Positions 17,342-24,691 of a stretch of 64,000 nt of DNA are shown here, piece by piece. Within the stretch, counting starts at the first letter, position 1; each line of letters begins with the position of its first letter. This DNA is from a virus. A model generated the notes under the pieces. The model was not told the DNA's origin and did not search any database. It saw nothing but the letters and a program-made list of their open reading frames with translations. A program made the translations under genes and the position numbers. The stretch covers positions 1 to 64,000 of IMG/VR virus record IMGVR_UViG_3300009151_000043; one strand, 5' to 3'.

Positions 17342-17531
17342 CTTCGCTATATCTGACTTCTTCGCCTTCTTCTAGCTTTCTACAAATGTAGATCTTCTTA
17401 AGCTTCTTGGCTCGGTCGCTCCAGGGCTTTGGACCTAGCGCATCAAGCCATGCCGCTTCCTCTGTGCTTCCTGATCCTATGGTGCAACGTTTAAACTGAT
17501 TTATTCCTGATTGTCCGTCAATTACGTACAT
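17334..17531 (-). CDS. Small hypothetical protein, 65 aa
   Basis: Contains TIGSGSTEEAAWLDALGPKP and KKIYICRKLEEGEEV. The 'xxEAAWxxA...IYICRKL' layout (helix then strand) recalls the neighbouring small proteins. Overlaps both neighbours. Unknown function. Confidence 0.55.
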   Translation of the reverse strand: MYVIDGQSGINQFKRCTIGSGSTEEAAWLDALGPKPWSDRAKKLKKIYICRKLEEGEEVRYSEDD

Positions 17532-17737
17532 ATATTTTCGTCAGTAAATGTGTGCGTTCTTTTAACTAATTTAAAATCACCGTATGGTTTATTTTTTTTT
17601 GCATCTGCTAGATGAGCTTCTGCGTCCTTTCGATATCTGAACTCTACGCTGAAAACACTATCTCCGTAGTCTAGCCAATAGTCTTGCACTCGTATTTGTA
17701 CGACGTATTTGTACGATGTATTCAATTCTGGATCCAT
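17522..17737 (-). CDS. Small hypothetical protein, 71 aa
   Basis: ATG 17737 (MDPELNTSYKYVV) is preferred over 17788, which would overlap the upstream gene by 46 nt. FRYRKDAEAHLADAKKN and FKLVKRTHTFTDE show the same helix-then-strand layout as nearby small genes. Unknown function. Confidence 0.55.
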   Translation of the reverse strand: MDPELNTSYKYVVQIRVQDYWLDYGDSVFSVEFRYRKDAEAHLADAKKNKPYGDFKLVKRTHTFTDENICT

Positions 17738-17742
17738 GCATA

Positions 17743-17964
17743 TTATTCTACTACATACTCGATTGTTTCTCTGAATATCACCCGCCACTCTCTTTTATTG
17801 TTATAGTCTATGTCTGCATGGGCTCCGCCAGGCTTTCTTTTAATCAACTCCCAGCGAGCACTATCTAGTGCAGTTATTTCATTTATTTGTGCACTATAAC
17901 GCATAAAATCTTTCCAGGGACAGCCCATCCTCTTGCGTCTTTCTTGAAGTACGATTTGTCTCAT
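17743..17964 (-). CDS. Small basic hypothetical protein, 73 aa
   Basis: Arg-rich N-terminus (QERRKRMGCPW), then ALDSARWELIKRKPGG and WRVIFRETIEYVVE. Start overlaps the upstream stop by 4 nt. Possibly related to the other short proteins in this run (A...LI/K...RVIFR). Unknown function. Confidence 0.55.
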   Translation of the reverse strand: MRQIVLQERRKRMGCPWKDFMRYSAQINEITALDSARWELIKRKPGGAHADIDYNNKREWRVIFRETIEYVVE

Positions 17965-18227
17965 CGGTGTTTTAATATATCTTGAATAGAGTTCTCGGGG
18001 GACTTTTTGGATATTACTATATCGAAATCAGCATTTTCAATATAGCTATAGCCGTGGAGCTTACAGGCTTTTTCAATGTTTACCTGACAAAGGCAGCTTT
18101 CAGGTATAAGCTGCCCAAGAGCATTATCCACAGGAAGATCTTTTGCAGATATCCCCAGCATATCTGCAAACCCTGTAGGGGTGTCAGTATCTTCCTTTGT
18201 GTCTTTGTTGTATACACGTACACACAT
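17961..18227 (-). CDS. Small hypothetical protein, 88 aa
   Basis: MCVRVYNKDTKEDTDTP start. Three Cys (one near the N-terminus and CLCQVNIEKAC in the middle) without a clear metal-site spacing. FDIVISKKSPENS near the C-terminus. It follows the upstream stop directly. Unknown function. Confidence 0.6.
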   Translation of the reverse strand: MCVRVYNKDTKEDTDTPTGFADMLGISAKDLPVDNALGQLIPESCLCQVNIEKACKLHGYSYIENADFDIVISKKSPENSIQDILKHR

Positions 18228-18428
18228 TTACTCTTCGTAAGTTTTGTCGTTGTGATCATCTTGACAGAGTTCGCACCGCCAGACTGACTTTGTTGGATCT
18301 GTGGGGTACTCTTTAACTACATACAGGTACTCGCCATCGAGCACCTGTTGTCCTGTAATTACATCATTGCAGTCTCCGCATGTGAACTGCATTTCAGGGG
18401 TTACACCTTTTTTGCCTAGTATGCTCAT
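18228..18428 (-). CDS. Small zinc-ribbon-like protein, 66 aa
   Basis: Two CxxC pairs, FTCGDCNDV and WRCELCQDD, separated by about 33 residues: a zinc-ribbon-like arrangement. An acidic tail follows. It could bind nucleic acid or protein. The metal-site reading is by spacing only. Confidence 0.65.
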   Translation of the reverse strand: MSILGKKGVTPEMQFTCGDCNDVITGQQVLDGEYLYVVKEYPTDPTKSVWRCELCQDDHNDKTYEE

Positions 18429-18435
18429 AGTATGT

Positions 18436-19527
18436 TTATGCTGAGTATATGCTTTCTTTGAACTGGTCTAATGTTGTTTTAGGATCACCTTCAGTCAGTA
18501 ACTTATACGCTAGATTGTATACTGCCTCGCTATTTTCAACTCCTCTTGTAAGCTCGCGAAGAACACCACAGAACCTGTCGGCTGTTTTGATCTCTGAGCG
18601 AATATTAACCAACTCTTCTTTACCGTCTTTGTCTTGCTTTACCTTACTGGTCTTCACGAAACCAATCTCATGCAAGAAATCTAATTTGTTTCCAACATCC
18701 ACACCGTCGTGTAGTTTAACAAGGAATACAGGACGCTTTGGACCTAGCTTGTAGGTGGCGTACTGGGTATCTTTTGTCTGAGCTTCAAGGTTATCAGGTG
18801 TGACGTCTAGTGTGACATACTGCCTAGGAAGGGCATATTTAATATTCTTCAGCTTCTCGCCGTCGAAGAAATATAAGCCTTCTTTAACAGTCTCATTGGC
18901 TGCAGTCACACCTAGGCTGCCGCAATACCCGCAGAACAACTCTTTATCGCAGGAGATATCATGAAAGCGCATCTGCCTTCTGATATGAATATCGCCCAGG
19001 AATACTCCACGAATACTTTCGCACTGATTGGAGAGATCCAGATCCTTGAGACTGATCTTTTTCTTCTCTTCGCAGAACGGCCACAACTCAGGTACCTGTT
19101 GATGTAGGAATATACTCACTACAGTATTCGGAGCTTTTCTATTAAGTTCAATATTCAAGAGCTCGATAACGTCACTAGGATTATCACTATAGTCTACGCC
19201 GGCGAACTCAGGAACACTGTTAATAGGTTTAAACCCACATACACTCTCCCATGTACTTCCGTTGATAGGTTTGCTGTGATCTCCTGCAATAGCTACAGGA
19301 ATTACCTTTCCTTCTAGTCTTCTTAGCTCTGCTGTAACGAATCTGATGGTGTCGCTACTAGGTTTATTATTATCGAATAAATCACCAACGCTGACGAGGT
19401 AATCCACCTCATACTCAAGAGCCTTATCGATAACCATAGAGAATAATTCTCGGTTATCTTGCTCTAGTTCTGGAATGTTATAAAGTTTGCTTTCTAGATG
19501 TTGGTCGCTAAATGCTATGAACTTCAT
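18436..19527 (-). CDS. Recombination nuclease subunit (gp47/SbcD/Mre11-like)
   Basis: About 363-aa calcineurin-type metallophosphoesterase. The start at ATG 19527 (MKFIAFSDQHLES) is chosen because it forms an ATGA junction with the upstream stop; the longer open frame to 19746 only reads through the overlapping phosphatase gene. Motifs: SDQHLES (D-x-H), VGDLFDNN, AIAGDHSKP (GNHD-like, with Asp for Asn), IFLHQQVP and LGDIHIRRQM. Mre11-type nuclease activity is expected in complex with the gp46 ATPase (13187-15238). The GDH variant in place of GNH is worth noting but occurs in phosphoesterases. Confidence 0.88.
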   Translation of the reverse strand: MKFIAFSDQHLESKLYNIPELEQDNRELFSMVIDKALEYEVDYLVSVGDLFDNNKPSSDTIRFVTAELRRLEGKVIPVAIAGDHSKPINGSTWESVCGFKPINSVPEFAGVDYSDNPSDVIELLNIELNRKAPNTVVSIFLHQQVPELWPFCEEKKKISLKDLDLSNQCESIRGVFLGDIHIRRQMRFHDISCDKELFCGYCGSLGVTAANETVKEGLYFFDGEKLKNIKYALPRQYVTLDVTPDNLEAQTKDTQYATYKLGPKRPVFLVKLHDGVDVGNKLDFLHEIGFVKTSKVKQDKDGKEELVNIRSEIKTADRFCGVLRELTRGVENSEAVYNLAYKLLTEGDPKTTLDQFKESIYSA

Positions 19528-20063
19528 GTTGTGTGGAATCTGTTGATAGGTTCTGATTTCCATTTTTTCATAGGTGTAAAGATATCCACACCTAGCCGCT
19601 TGCTGGCGAATCCGAGCATTCTCAGATTCGGCCAGGCTTGTGGACGAACATCGAGAGTAAGTCTCAATGCTTCTTCCGGAGTCTTTCCCTGCATTACCCA
19701 AGCAATGATACCCACTGCCGTACTGCGCGATATGCCTGCAAAGCAATTAACCCCCAGATTATAAACGGCAGGGCTATCGACAAAAGGATCCAAAAAACTG
19801 ATGATGTTGTTGACGTGTTGCTCTTGAGGTCCTTGTTCATTTAGGTTTTGTTGAATAAATGGTTCTGTGTCTTCGTCACTCCAGTCTCTGAAATATTGAC
19901 TGAAATGTGCTATTCCTTTCCTGGATAGCCTATTCTTTAATTTTAAAACTTTATCTCTATCTTCAGGATCTACTGTGGTGATCCATACGTTTTGCTCTAA
20001 ATTTTCCTTGTATGGGATATCCAAGGCTTTGTTCAGCGCGGTAATAATTACACTGTTTATCAT
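19524..20063 (-). CDS. Dual-specificity/tyrosine phosphatase-like protein
   Basis: 179 aa. The core VNCFAGISRSTAVGIIAWVM near residue 107 has the C(X)5R P-loop of cysteine phosphatases, with Asn in place of the usual His before the Cys. GKTPEEALRLTLDVRPQAWP follows, matching the 'R.A.PN' helix of dual-specificity phosphatases. An upstream FRDWSDED segment may supply the general-acid Asp. It would dephosphorylate protein Ser/Thr/Tyr or another phosphate. It overlaps gp47 by 4 nt and the upstream gene by 4 nt. Substrate unknown. Confidence 0.8.
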   Translation of the reverse strand: MINSVIITALNKALDIPYKENLEQNVWITTVDPEDRDKVLKLKNRLSRKGIAHFSQYFRDWSDEDTEPFIQQNLNEQGPQEQHVNNIISFLDPFVDSPAVYNLGVNCFAGISRSTAVGIIAWVMQGKTPEEALRLTLDVRPQAWPNLRMLGFASKRLGVDIFTPMKKWKSEPINRFHTT

Positions 20064-20455
20064 AATTGTAGTTTTCTGTGCTCAATTTGTTTTGGGGTTT
20101 TAACAGCGACAACTTTAGTAGCCGGTTTGGGCTTAAGCACACTTAGAATAGCTCTAGAGGTCAGCCCTTCGCCATTTTTGAGAAGTCTGAATTTTTTTTC
20201 GCTTAGCTTCTCCTTGAGTTTAGATTTAAAGGCTACCAAAGCAATATCTATGTGCTCTGTAGATAAATCTAGCTTTTTTGTAAGCTCGGCATCACCATTG
20301 TAACCATAATACCTATAAAGCCTATAAATTCCGGCGTCGTCCTCCACCAACTCAATCAACCACAGTCGATAATCATACAAGACACTTTCCTCGTCACAGA
20401 CATATATACAAAAGGATTTGAGTATCTCAAGGGTTATTCTTTGCATTTTGTTCAA
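20060..20455 (-). CDS. Possible WGR-like domain protein
   Basis: 131 aa. YDYRLWLIELVEDDAGIYRL, then YRYYGYNG and an AF..KLKEKL helix follow the order of WGR domains (strand, xWGRxG turn, helix), but the signature reads YGY. The C-terminal 40 residues are Lys/Pro-rich. The start may be TTG 20455 (TTGA overlap) or ATG 20446; a 17-bp direct repeat crosses this region. A DNA-end- or nucleic-acid-binding role is only a guess. Confidence 0.4.
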   Translation of the reverse strand: MNKMQRITLEILKSFCIYVCDEESVLYDYRLWLIELVEDDAGIYRLYRYYGYNGDAELTKKLDLSTEHIDIALVAFKSKLKEKLSEKKFRLLKNGEGLTSRAILSVLKPKPATKVVAVKTPKQIEHRKLQL

Positions 20456-20475
20456 GGTTTATTCTTTGCATTTTG
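20434..20475 (-). repeat. 17-bp direct repeat at a gene junction
   Basis: TTATTCTTTGCATTTTG occurs at 20434-20450 and 20459-20475 (period 25). One copy covers the 3' end of the coiled-coil gene and the other covers the start of the WGR-like gene. Probably a small duplication. Confidence 0.85.
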
Positions 20476-20763
20476 CTCTTGGCGGCCTTTAAGCGCAGCC
20501 AGCTTCTGTTCGAGTTCGTTTATTTCGTCCTCCAAAGGGTCATATTCTTCAAAAAGCGCGGAAATGTTGTCTATACACTCGTTGTGATAGTCCGCTATTC
20601 CTTCTGAACCTGCTTCTCTCACCATACGATTTATACCTCGCAACTGCTCAAAAATGAGTGTTTTTATTATTTCGAAATGTACGAACGCTCCTGTGGGAGA
20701 AGAGCGTAGATTTCTTGAGGATCCGTCGGGCGTATGATATCTTATTAAATCTCGTCTATGCAT
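20452..20763 (-). CDS. Coiled-coil hypothetical protein, 103 aa
   Basis: Basic N-terminus MHRRDLIRYHTPDG, then helices LIFEQLRGINRMVREA and a C-terminal coiled coil ending LEQKLAALKGRQEQ. The last codons (QNAKNKP) are part of a 17-bp direct repeat shared with the next gene's start. It has its own promoter and a 5' leader hairpin. Unknown function. Confidence 0.65.
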   Translation of the reverse strand: MHRRDLIRYHTPDGSSRNLRSSPTGAFVHFEIIKTLIFEQLRGINRMVREAGSEGIADYHNECIDNISALFEEYDPLEDEINELEQKLAALKGRQEQNAKNKP

Positions 20764-20780
20764 ATATGGTAAAAGTAGTC

Positions 20781-20805
20781 CTTGCAGAGGATCGGACTCT
20801 GCAAG
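20781..20805 (-). promoter_or_regulatory. 5' leader hairpin
   Basis: Perfect 9-bp stem CTTGCAGAG/CTCTGCAAG (20781-20789 with 20797-20805), placed a few nt after the predicted transcription start of the 20763 gene. It may stabilise the mRNA or end the preceding transcript; there is no clean U-tract. Confidence 0.6.
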
Positions 20806-20808
20806 TAT

Positions 20809-20837
20809 ATTATACTACAAATTTACCGCAGCATCAA
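20809..20837 (-). promoter_or_regulatory. Sigma-70-type promoter
   Basis: Minus strand TTGATG (20837-20832), 17-bp spacer and perfect TATAAT (20814-20809), overlapping the 3' end of the upstream gene. Predicted start about 20802, giving a leader of about 40 nt to ATG 20763. Confidence 0.6.
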
Positions 20838-21081
20838 AGGCATCTTCAATAGATTTATTGAGATACTTTCTTTCTGCAGCTATAACTTCGCTGCGTACTG
20901 GGTGCTCAGCTATGACTGCTCCCTGTAGGTCTGTAGCCACCCAACACTGCTGCGTGTGGTTAAACTCTACATTTGATACCCTGGCTACCTTCTTTTCGCC
21001 AAGGGAGCATAGTCTGTCGATTACATCATCTGCCAAGCCACTAACGTTACCCTCTTTATCTATATAGAGCTGGGTAGTCAT
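20815..21081 (-). CDS. Small hypothetical protein, 88 aa
   Basis: MTTQLYIDKEGNVSGLADDV opening, then a VARVSNVEFN strand block and a C-terminal helix (SIEDAFDAAVNL). The C-terminal codons overlap a promoter for the next gene. The ATG shares one base with the upstream stop. It belongs to the string that includes DUF2997. Unknown function. Confidence 0.65.
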   Translation of the reverse strand: MTTQLYIDKEGNVSGLADDVIDRLCSLGEKKVARVSNVEFNHTQQCWVATDLQGAVIAEHPVRSEVIAAERKYLNKSIEDAFDAAVNL

Positions 21082-21281
21082 TAATGCTGTATCTTTTCAG
21101 ACTGAGCTAGGCACTGAGGTTCGTTATACTCGTCAGTCATCATTCTGGAAGACTCGTCAGCCTTACCCAAGGACTTCTCCAGGAATTTAGTGACATCCAG
21201 GCAGCCTTCACCGTAGCCTTCTAGCTTATCTAGGCTAACATTACCGTCTTTACTGATCTTGAACTGAATTTTCTTAGACAT
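21081..21281 (-). CDS. DUF2997 family protein
   Basis: 66 aa. MSKKIQFKISKDGNVSLDKL and YGEGCLDVTKFLEKSLG match the DUF2997 core (short two-strand start, G.GC...T..LE..LG). The family is known mainly as a small partner encoded with DUF1257 (Ycf35) and a Ycf46-type ATPase; all three are present within 5 kb here. Function is unknown. The gene starts 8 nt inside the upstream gene. Confidence 0.82.
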   Translation of the reverse strand: MSKKIQFKISKDGNVSLDKLEGYGEGCLDVTKFLEKSLGKADESSRMMTDEYNEPQCLAQSEKIQH

Positions 21282-21561
21282 AGCTCAATGAGTCGTTTAC
21301 GATTTTACCTAGCTTATTGTATTTGAACTTGACCATGACAGTGTGCTTCTTTTCTGTAGGGCAATGTACAGTGTATGTCACAACTGCTTTGGCAGTGTTT
21401 TCCTCGTCGTCATCCATATGCATAGCATGCGCAGGCACACAGATATCATAGTCAACAGGCCGCTCGCCAGGAGGGGTGGCTTCCTTTAGCAATACTTCCT
21501 TAACAGCTTTTAAGAGCGTTGGTTTGACTGCCTCGAACTGCTCGTATTTCGCGTTTGACAT
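21274..21561 (-). CDS. Hypothetical protein in Ycf35/DUF2997 cluster
   Basis: 95 aa. An N-terminal helix (FEAVKPTLLKAVKEVLLKEA) is followed by strands with a His/Met/Asp-rich loop (AHAMHMDDDEEN) and KKHTVMVKFKYN. Lies between DUF2997 and DUF1257 with almost no spacing. Unknown function. Confidence 0.68.
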   Translation of the reverse strand: MSNAKYEQFEAVKPTLLKAVKEVLLKEATPPGERPVDYDICVPAHAMHMDDDEENTAKAVVTYTVHCPTEKKHTVMVKFKYNKLGKIVNDSLSYV

Positions 21562-21562
21562 A

Positions 21563-21952
21563 TTATTTCTCAGCTGTAACTACAAGCTCGCCAGTAGCAA
21601 GCTCTTCGACTTTATACTCAAGATCTTCCTCCTGCATGAATTTCTTGATTTCGTCCAGAGCGTACCCCTGCTTGATATCTTTGAGATTGCTTCCCAGCTG
21701 CTTCTCGATACTGCGGTCAAAGAAGTCGCATACGAAATAAGCGTTTCCTTCAGCATCAATGTTGATACCTATGTCGTAACCACTCGGTGAGGGGTTCCTA
21801 GCCACATACTTGTGGATTTCATCCCTGCGAGGATCACTAGGATAGGTATTGCATTTCATACCGCTAGCGATGCTCCAGCCTTTTTTCTTAAACTGACCTA
21901 ATAGGTTCTCTATGCTTTTGAACTGTGTTTTGATATTTACGCTGTGGCTCAT
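21563..21952 (-). CDS. DUF1257 (Ycf35-like) protein
   Basis: 129 aa. MSHSVNIKTQFKSIENLLGQ opens like DUF1257 proteins (MSHFTTIKTxIKDxExL), which include plastid Ycf35; GYDIGINIDAEGNAYFVCDF is the second conserved block. A small soluble alpha/beta protein of unknown function, usually found with DUF2997 and a Ycf46-like AAA ATPase. The start overlaps the upstream stop by 4 nt. Presence of the partner set here supports the call. Confidence 0.82.
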   Translation of the reverse strand: MSHSVNIKTQFKSIENLLGQFKKKGWSIASGMKCNTYPSDPRRDEIHKYVARNPSPSGYDIGINIDAEGNAYFVCDFFDRSIEKQLGSNLKDIKQGYALDEIKKFMQEEDLEYKVEELATGELVVTAEK

Positions 21953-22257
21953 AGTATTGATATGTTGTCGTAACTGTCCGCCATTTGCAACGAAAGTTGC
22001 ACTATTTCTTTAATATCGAAGGTTTGCTCGATAAGTTTTACAAAATCCGCAAATAACATTTCTACAGCTTGCGGGTGTTCGTTTTCGTTTGCAGGGATGG
22101 CAATATTTACTTTACCGTCAGCTATGGAGGAGATATCTCCATTCGCAACTTCACAATATGGTAGCGCGATGGTGTAATTATCCCCGCGAAACTTGACAGT
22201 TAACATGTCAAATCTTGGCGGCTCCAATACTCCTTGGTCGTCTTCGTCTTCGTACAT
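21949..22257 (-). CDS. Acidic hypothetical protein, 102 aa
   Basis: MYEDEDDQGVLEPP start, MLTVKFRGDNYTIALPYCEV strand block and a C-terminal helix EMLFADFVKLIEQTFDI. Overlaps DUF1257 by 4 nt and shares one base with the upstream stop. It lies inside the Ycf46/Ycf35 module and probably belongs to it. Unknown function. Confidence 0.65.
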   Translation of the reverse strand: MYEDEDDQGVLEPPRFDMLTVKFRGDNYTIALPYCEVANGDISSIADGKVNIAIPANENEHPQAVEMLFADFVKLIEQTFDIKEIVQLSLQMADSYDNISIL

Positions 22258-23261
22258 TAGATGCTTAGTTTACGGAAGTACTCGCCAGAAATATTTGCAA
22301 CGTCTGAAAGAGACTTTGCTTCTGCGACTACACTGTTCAAATGCTGCTGGAGAAGACCCATAGCGTCCTTATCTTTGGAGAAATCATGGTCTCCTACCAA
22401 CAATTTTTCAACTTTAGCTAGCTCAGCTTCAACATTTCGATCATCTACAAAATTCATATCCCGGAATTCCTGGATATGCTTCAATAGCGTTCTGACGCTT
22501 GCGTCACTTACCACTTCCTTCTTATTGATCTTGCTTAGTGCGACTGTGCAGTGCTCTACAATCTTGGAGCGTAATGTAGCTGTCACATCACTCACAAAAT
22601 CATTAATTTTGCTCATATGTGTATTCAGCTGGCGGTTGTACTCTTCTCGATACTTGCTTTTTGCTCCCTGCCTTTCCTCAGACTCAACAACTTCGCGTTG
22701 AATCTCGTCCTGTAGATTAAGCTCAGAAAAGGCTGCAGGCAGGGCAATTTCAAACGATACGATATCTAGATAGAATTTGTTTCGTACGTTCGCTACTGCA
22801 GGGTAATAAGACTCAAGGTTATCTACGTCTACAGTAGCTTTATGCTCCTGGTAGTATTCGATGGCCTCTTTCTTGTAATCTTCGTACTTTTCCAGGAACT
22901 CTGCTGTGAGCGCCAGGTATTCGTCGCGCATCTCGTCAAGTTTCTTGTATACCTCAAGATACTTTGTCTTCGGTACAAAGTGCGCCTGAGATACGAGAGG
23001 GAAGTCAAATGAGTTGGTATAAAGATATTTACGGATCTTTTGCTCCAGGCTCTTGAATTTATTGTATACTGCGGGTTTGATAAGCATCTTCTTGCCGAGC
23101 TTGATGGTGTCTGGAAGTTTGTTGTCCAGCTTGATATCCTCCTCTACAAGATTGTAGCTCATCCCCCACATACCGATGTGTATGTTGACAAGCTTTCCGT
23201 CTTGGAAAACTTTGTCATAGTACTTCTGAAGTGTGTCTGTGATTTTGTATTCTTGGCTCAT
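22257..23261 (-). CDS. DUF3150-like coiled-coil protein
   Basis: 334 aa. GKLVNIHIGMWGMSYNLVEE, then LGKKMLIKP and FLEKYEDYKKEAIEYY follow the order of DUF3150 proteins (LVxvxIxxWg, LGkKxl, FlxxY). Long helices fill the rest, with a coiled-coil-like end (SLSDVANISGEYFRKL). DUF3150-type genes often sit next to AAA ATPases, which holds here: the Ycf46-like gene is 19 bp upstream. It may be an adaptor or substrate of that ATPase. The family call is moderate and the role is inferred. Confidence 0.5.
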   Translation of the reverse strand: MSQEYKITDTLQKYYDKVFQDGKLVNIHIGMWGMSYNLVEEDIKLDNKLPDTIKLGKKMLIKPAVYNKFKSLEQKIRKYLYTNSFDFPLVSQAHFVPKTKYLEVYKKLDEMRDEYLALTAEFLEKYEDYKKEAIEYYQEHKATVDVDNLESYYPAVANVRNKFYLDIVSFEIALPAAFSELNLQDEIQREVVESEERQGAKSKYREEYNRQLNTHMSKINDFVSDVTATLRSKIVEHCTVALSKINKKEVVSDASVRTLLKHIQEFRDMNFVDDRNVEAELAKVEKLLVGDHDFSKDKDAMGLLQQHLNSVVAEAKSLSDVANISGEYFRKLSI

Positions 23262-23280
23262 GATATTTTAGTGTTTTTAA

Positions 23281-23853
23281 TTATTCTTCGTCGTTACCGA
23301 TGGCTATACTGAGTTTACGCATGTTCTTTTGTACATCTGCGACAGGGTCGCCTTTACTAGTCACCATGACCAATTTACCCTGTGCTTGTCTACGCATACC
23401 CTTCAAGTCGTCTTCATGACTTACTGCGAATGGAATGAACTCTGCCAATACTTCCATCACATGACTGTCGCTGACTTCTTCTCCCTGGTCAAATGCCTTG
23501 TATAGTGCATCTTTGAACACCTCCTCAATTTCCGCACCTGTGAAGTTCTCTGCTCCGGTCACAAGTGTTTTGAGACTGAAGTCCTTCGGATCTCTTTTGT
23601 ACTTCTTGATAACCACGGTGAAGATTTCTTTTCTTTCTTCTGCTGTGGGCAAATCTACCCAGAACAGCTGGTCAAACCTACCCTTACGGATAAGTGCGGC
23701 TGGGAGGAGAGTGTGATTGTTTGTGGTAGCTACAATAAACGCAGGGTTTTTGCGGTCGTTGAGCCAGCTGAGAAATGTTCCGAAAATGCGGCTACTGACA
23801 CCGCTATCTCCTGACCCGCTAACCGCACTGTTACTGAGTGCTTTTTCAATTTC
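23281..23853 (-). CDS. Ycf46-like AAA ATPase, exon 2
   Basis: C-terminal 190 codons of an intron-split AAA ATPase. From 23853 the frame reads EIEKALSNS, directly completing the Walker B ID|EIEKAL begun in exon 1. GDSGVSSRIFGTFLSWL, sensor 1 FIVATTNN, RKGRFDQLFWVDLP (arginine finger) and ENFTGAEIEEVFKDALY match the Ycf46 pattern in order. An in-frame Met at 23895 lies inside the intron, so translation from there is unlikely to be meaningful. Splicing with 24692-25705 gives a protein of about 528 aa. Confidence 0.88.
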   Translation of the reverse strand, partial: EIEKALSNSAVSGSGDSGVSSRIFGTFLSWLNDRKNPAFIVATTNNHTLLPAALIRKGRFDQLFWVDLPTAEERKEIFTVVIKKYKRDPKDFSLKTLVTGAENFTGAEIEEVFKDALYKAFDQGEEVSDSHVMEVLAEFIPFAVSHEDDLKGMRRQAQGKLVMVTSKGDPVADVQKNMRKLSIAIGNDEE

Positions 23854-24691
23854 CAATAATGTTACGAATATACCGCTTCCGTATATCCTCTGCATGTCTC
23901 CATACAGTTCAGATCATATCTTAGCTTCTCTTCTAATTTTTGCAACGCACCTAGCGCAACGACCTGCCGAATTATGCTTGCTATCAGCCTTGTTACATAA
24001 CACACAGACAGTATGATTTTTAGCCCAGCCGTCTCTGCCGGGTTTAAACCTACTGGAAAGTAGCTGCGCCCTGTGTTCGGTGGAGTGACAAGACCTACAT
24101 AAAGTTATAAGATTATCCAGTCGATTATTCGGTGTTTTGCTGTTGCGCCCATTACCATCAATATGATGTATAATATTTCCTGAGTTAAAACAGCGCTGAC
24201 ACTTATTATCGTCACGGACAAGCACAGCTTGCCTATTGCCTGAAAAATAACGTTGTTCACGTTTTTCTTTGGCGCTAGGCTTCTGCTTCGTTATGTAGTG
24301 CTTATTCTTTTGAGCTTTTACTTTAGCTATATTAGCTACATCACTGTGATGCCGCTTGAGATAGCAGTAATTACATAGCCCTTTGGCTATATGTCTGCGC
24401 TCTGTGGTGTTGCATTCGATGCACTTATCTGCCTTTTTACTCCAAGGTTTCATAGTTATAATCTACCTAGAGTTGAAAAGTTTTTCAAGAGAAACTTTCA
24501 GTTTTTCGAAGTTGCTAACTTCTACGTCTTACGACTGATCGTTGAACCTTCCTCCGCTGGAGGCTCGGCTGCTGATTGCCCAATCCTGTATGTTTTCAAA
24601 CATTCACGCTTACAATTACTTGTTACGTTGTAGTCATGCAGGCTCTAAGGGTATCCCAGCAATTAACTGAATTTTAGATCAACCAAATTTA
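23854..24691 (-). ncRNA. Group I intron in the Ycf46-like AAA gene
   Basis: 838-nt insertion between the ID and EI codons of Walker B. On the minus strand the 5' exon end GATCGAT (24698-24692) pairs with GTTGATC (24683-24677), putting the conserved U-G wobble at the splice site (P1). P AATTGCTGGGATA (24664-24652) and Q AATCAGCAGCC (24577-24567) give P4 GCUG/CAGC. R GTTCAACGATCAG (24547-24535) and S AAGATATGATC (23922-23912) give P7 GAUCA/UGAUC. The P9-like hairpin CTGTATG-GAGA-CATGCAG (23907-23890) has a GNRA loop. The last intron base is G (23854). The HNH gene lies between R and S and its stop codon sits inside S. Removing the intron restores the frame. Confidence 0.92.
23914..24453 (-). 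CDS. Intron-encoded HNH homing endonuclease
   Basis: 179 aa. The central HNH domain has VLVRDDNKCQRC, IIHHIDGNG, NNRLDNLITL and CRSCHSTEH, giving the H, N and H residues and a CxxC pair. Cys-x-x-Cys pairs flank it on both sides (CIECNTTE, CNYCYLKRHH and CVLCNKADS, CARCVAKIRR), so it may carry zinc ribbons at both ends. It would cleave intronless alleles of the ATPase gene and spread the intron. The stop codon (23914-23916) overlaps the P7 S strand of the intron core. Confidence 0.92.
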   Translation of the reverse strand: MKPWSKKADKCIECNTTERRHIAKGLCNYCYLKRHHSDVANIAKVKAQKNKHYITKQKPSAKEKREQRYFSGNRQAVLVRDDNKCQRCFNSGNIIHHIDGNGRNSKTPNNRLDNLITLCRSCHSTEHRAQLLSSRFKPGRDGWAKNHTVCVLCNKADSKHNSAGRCARCVAKIRREAKI

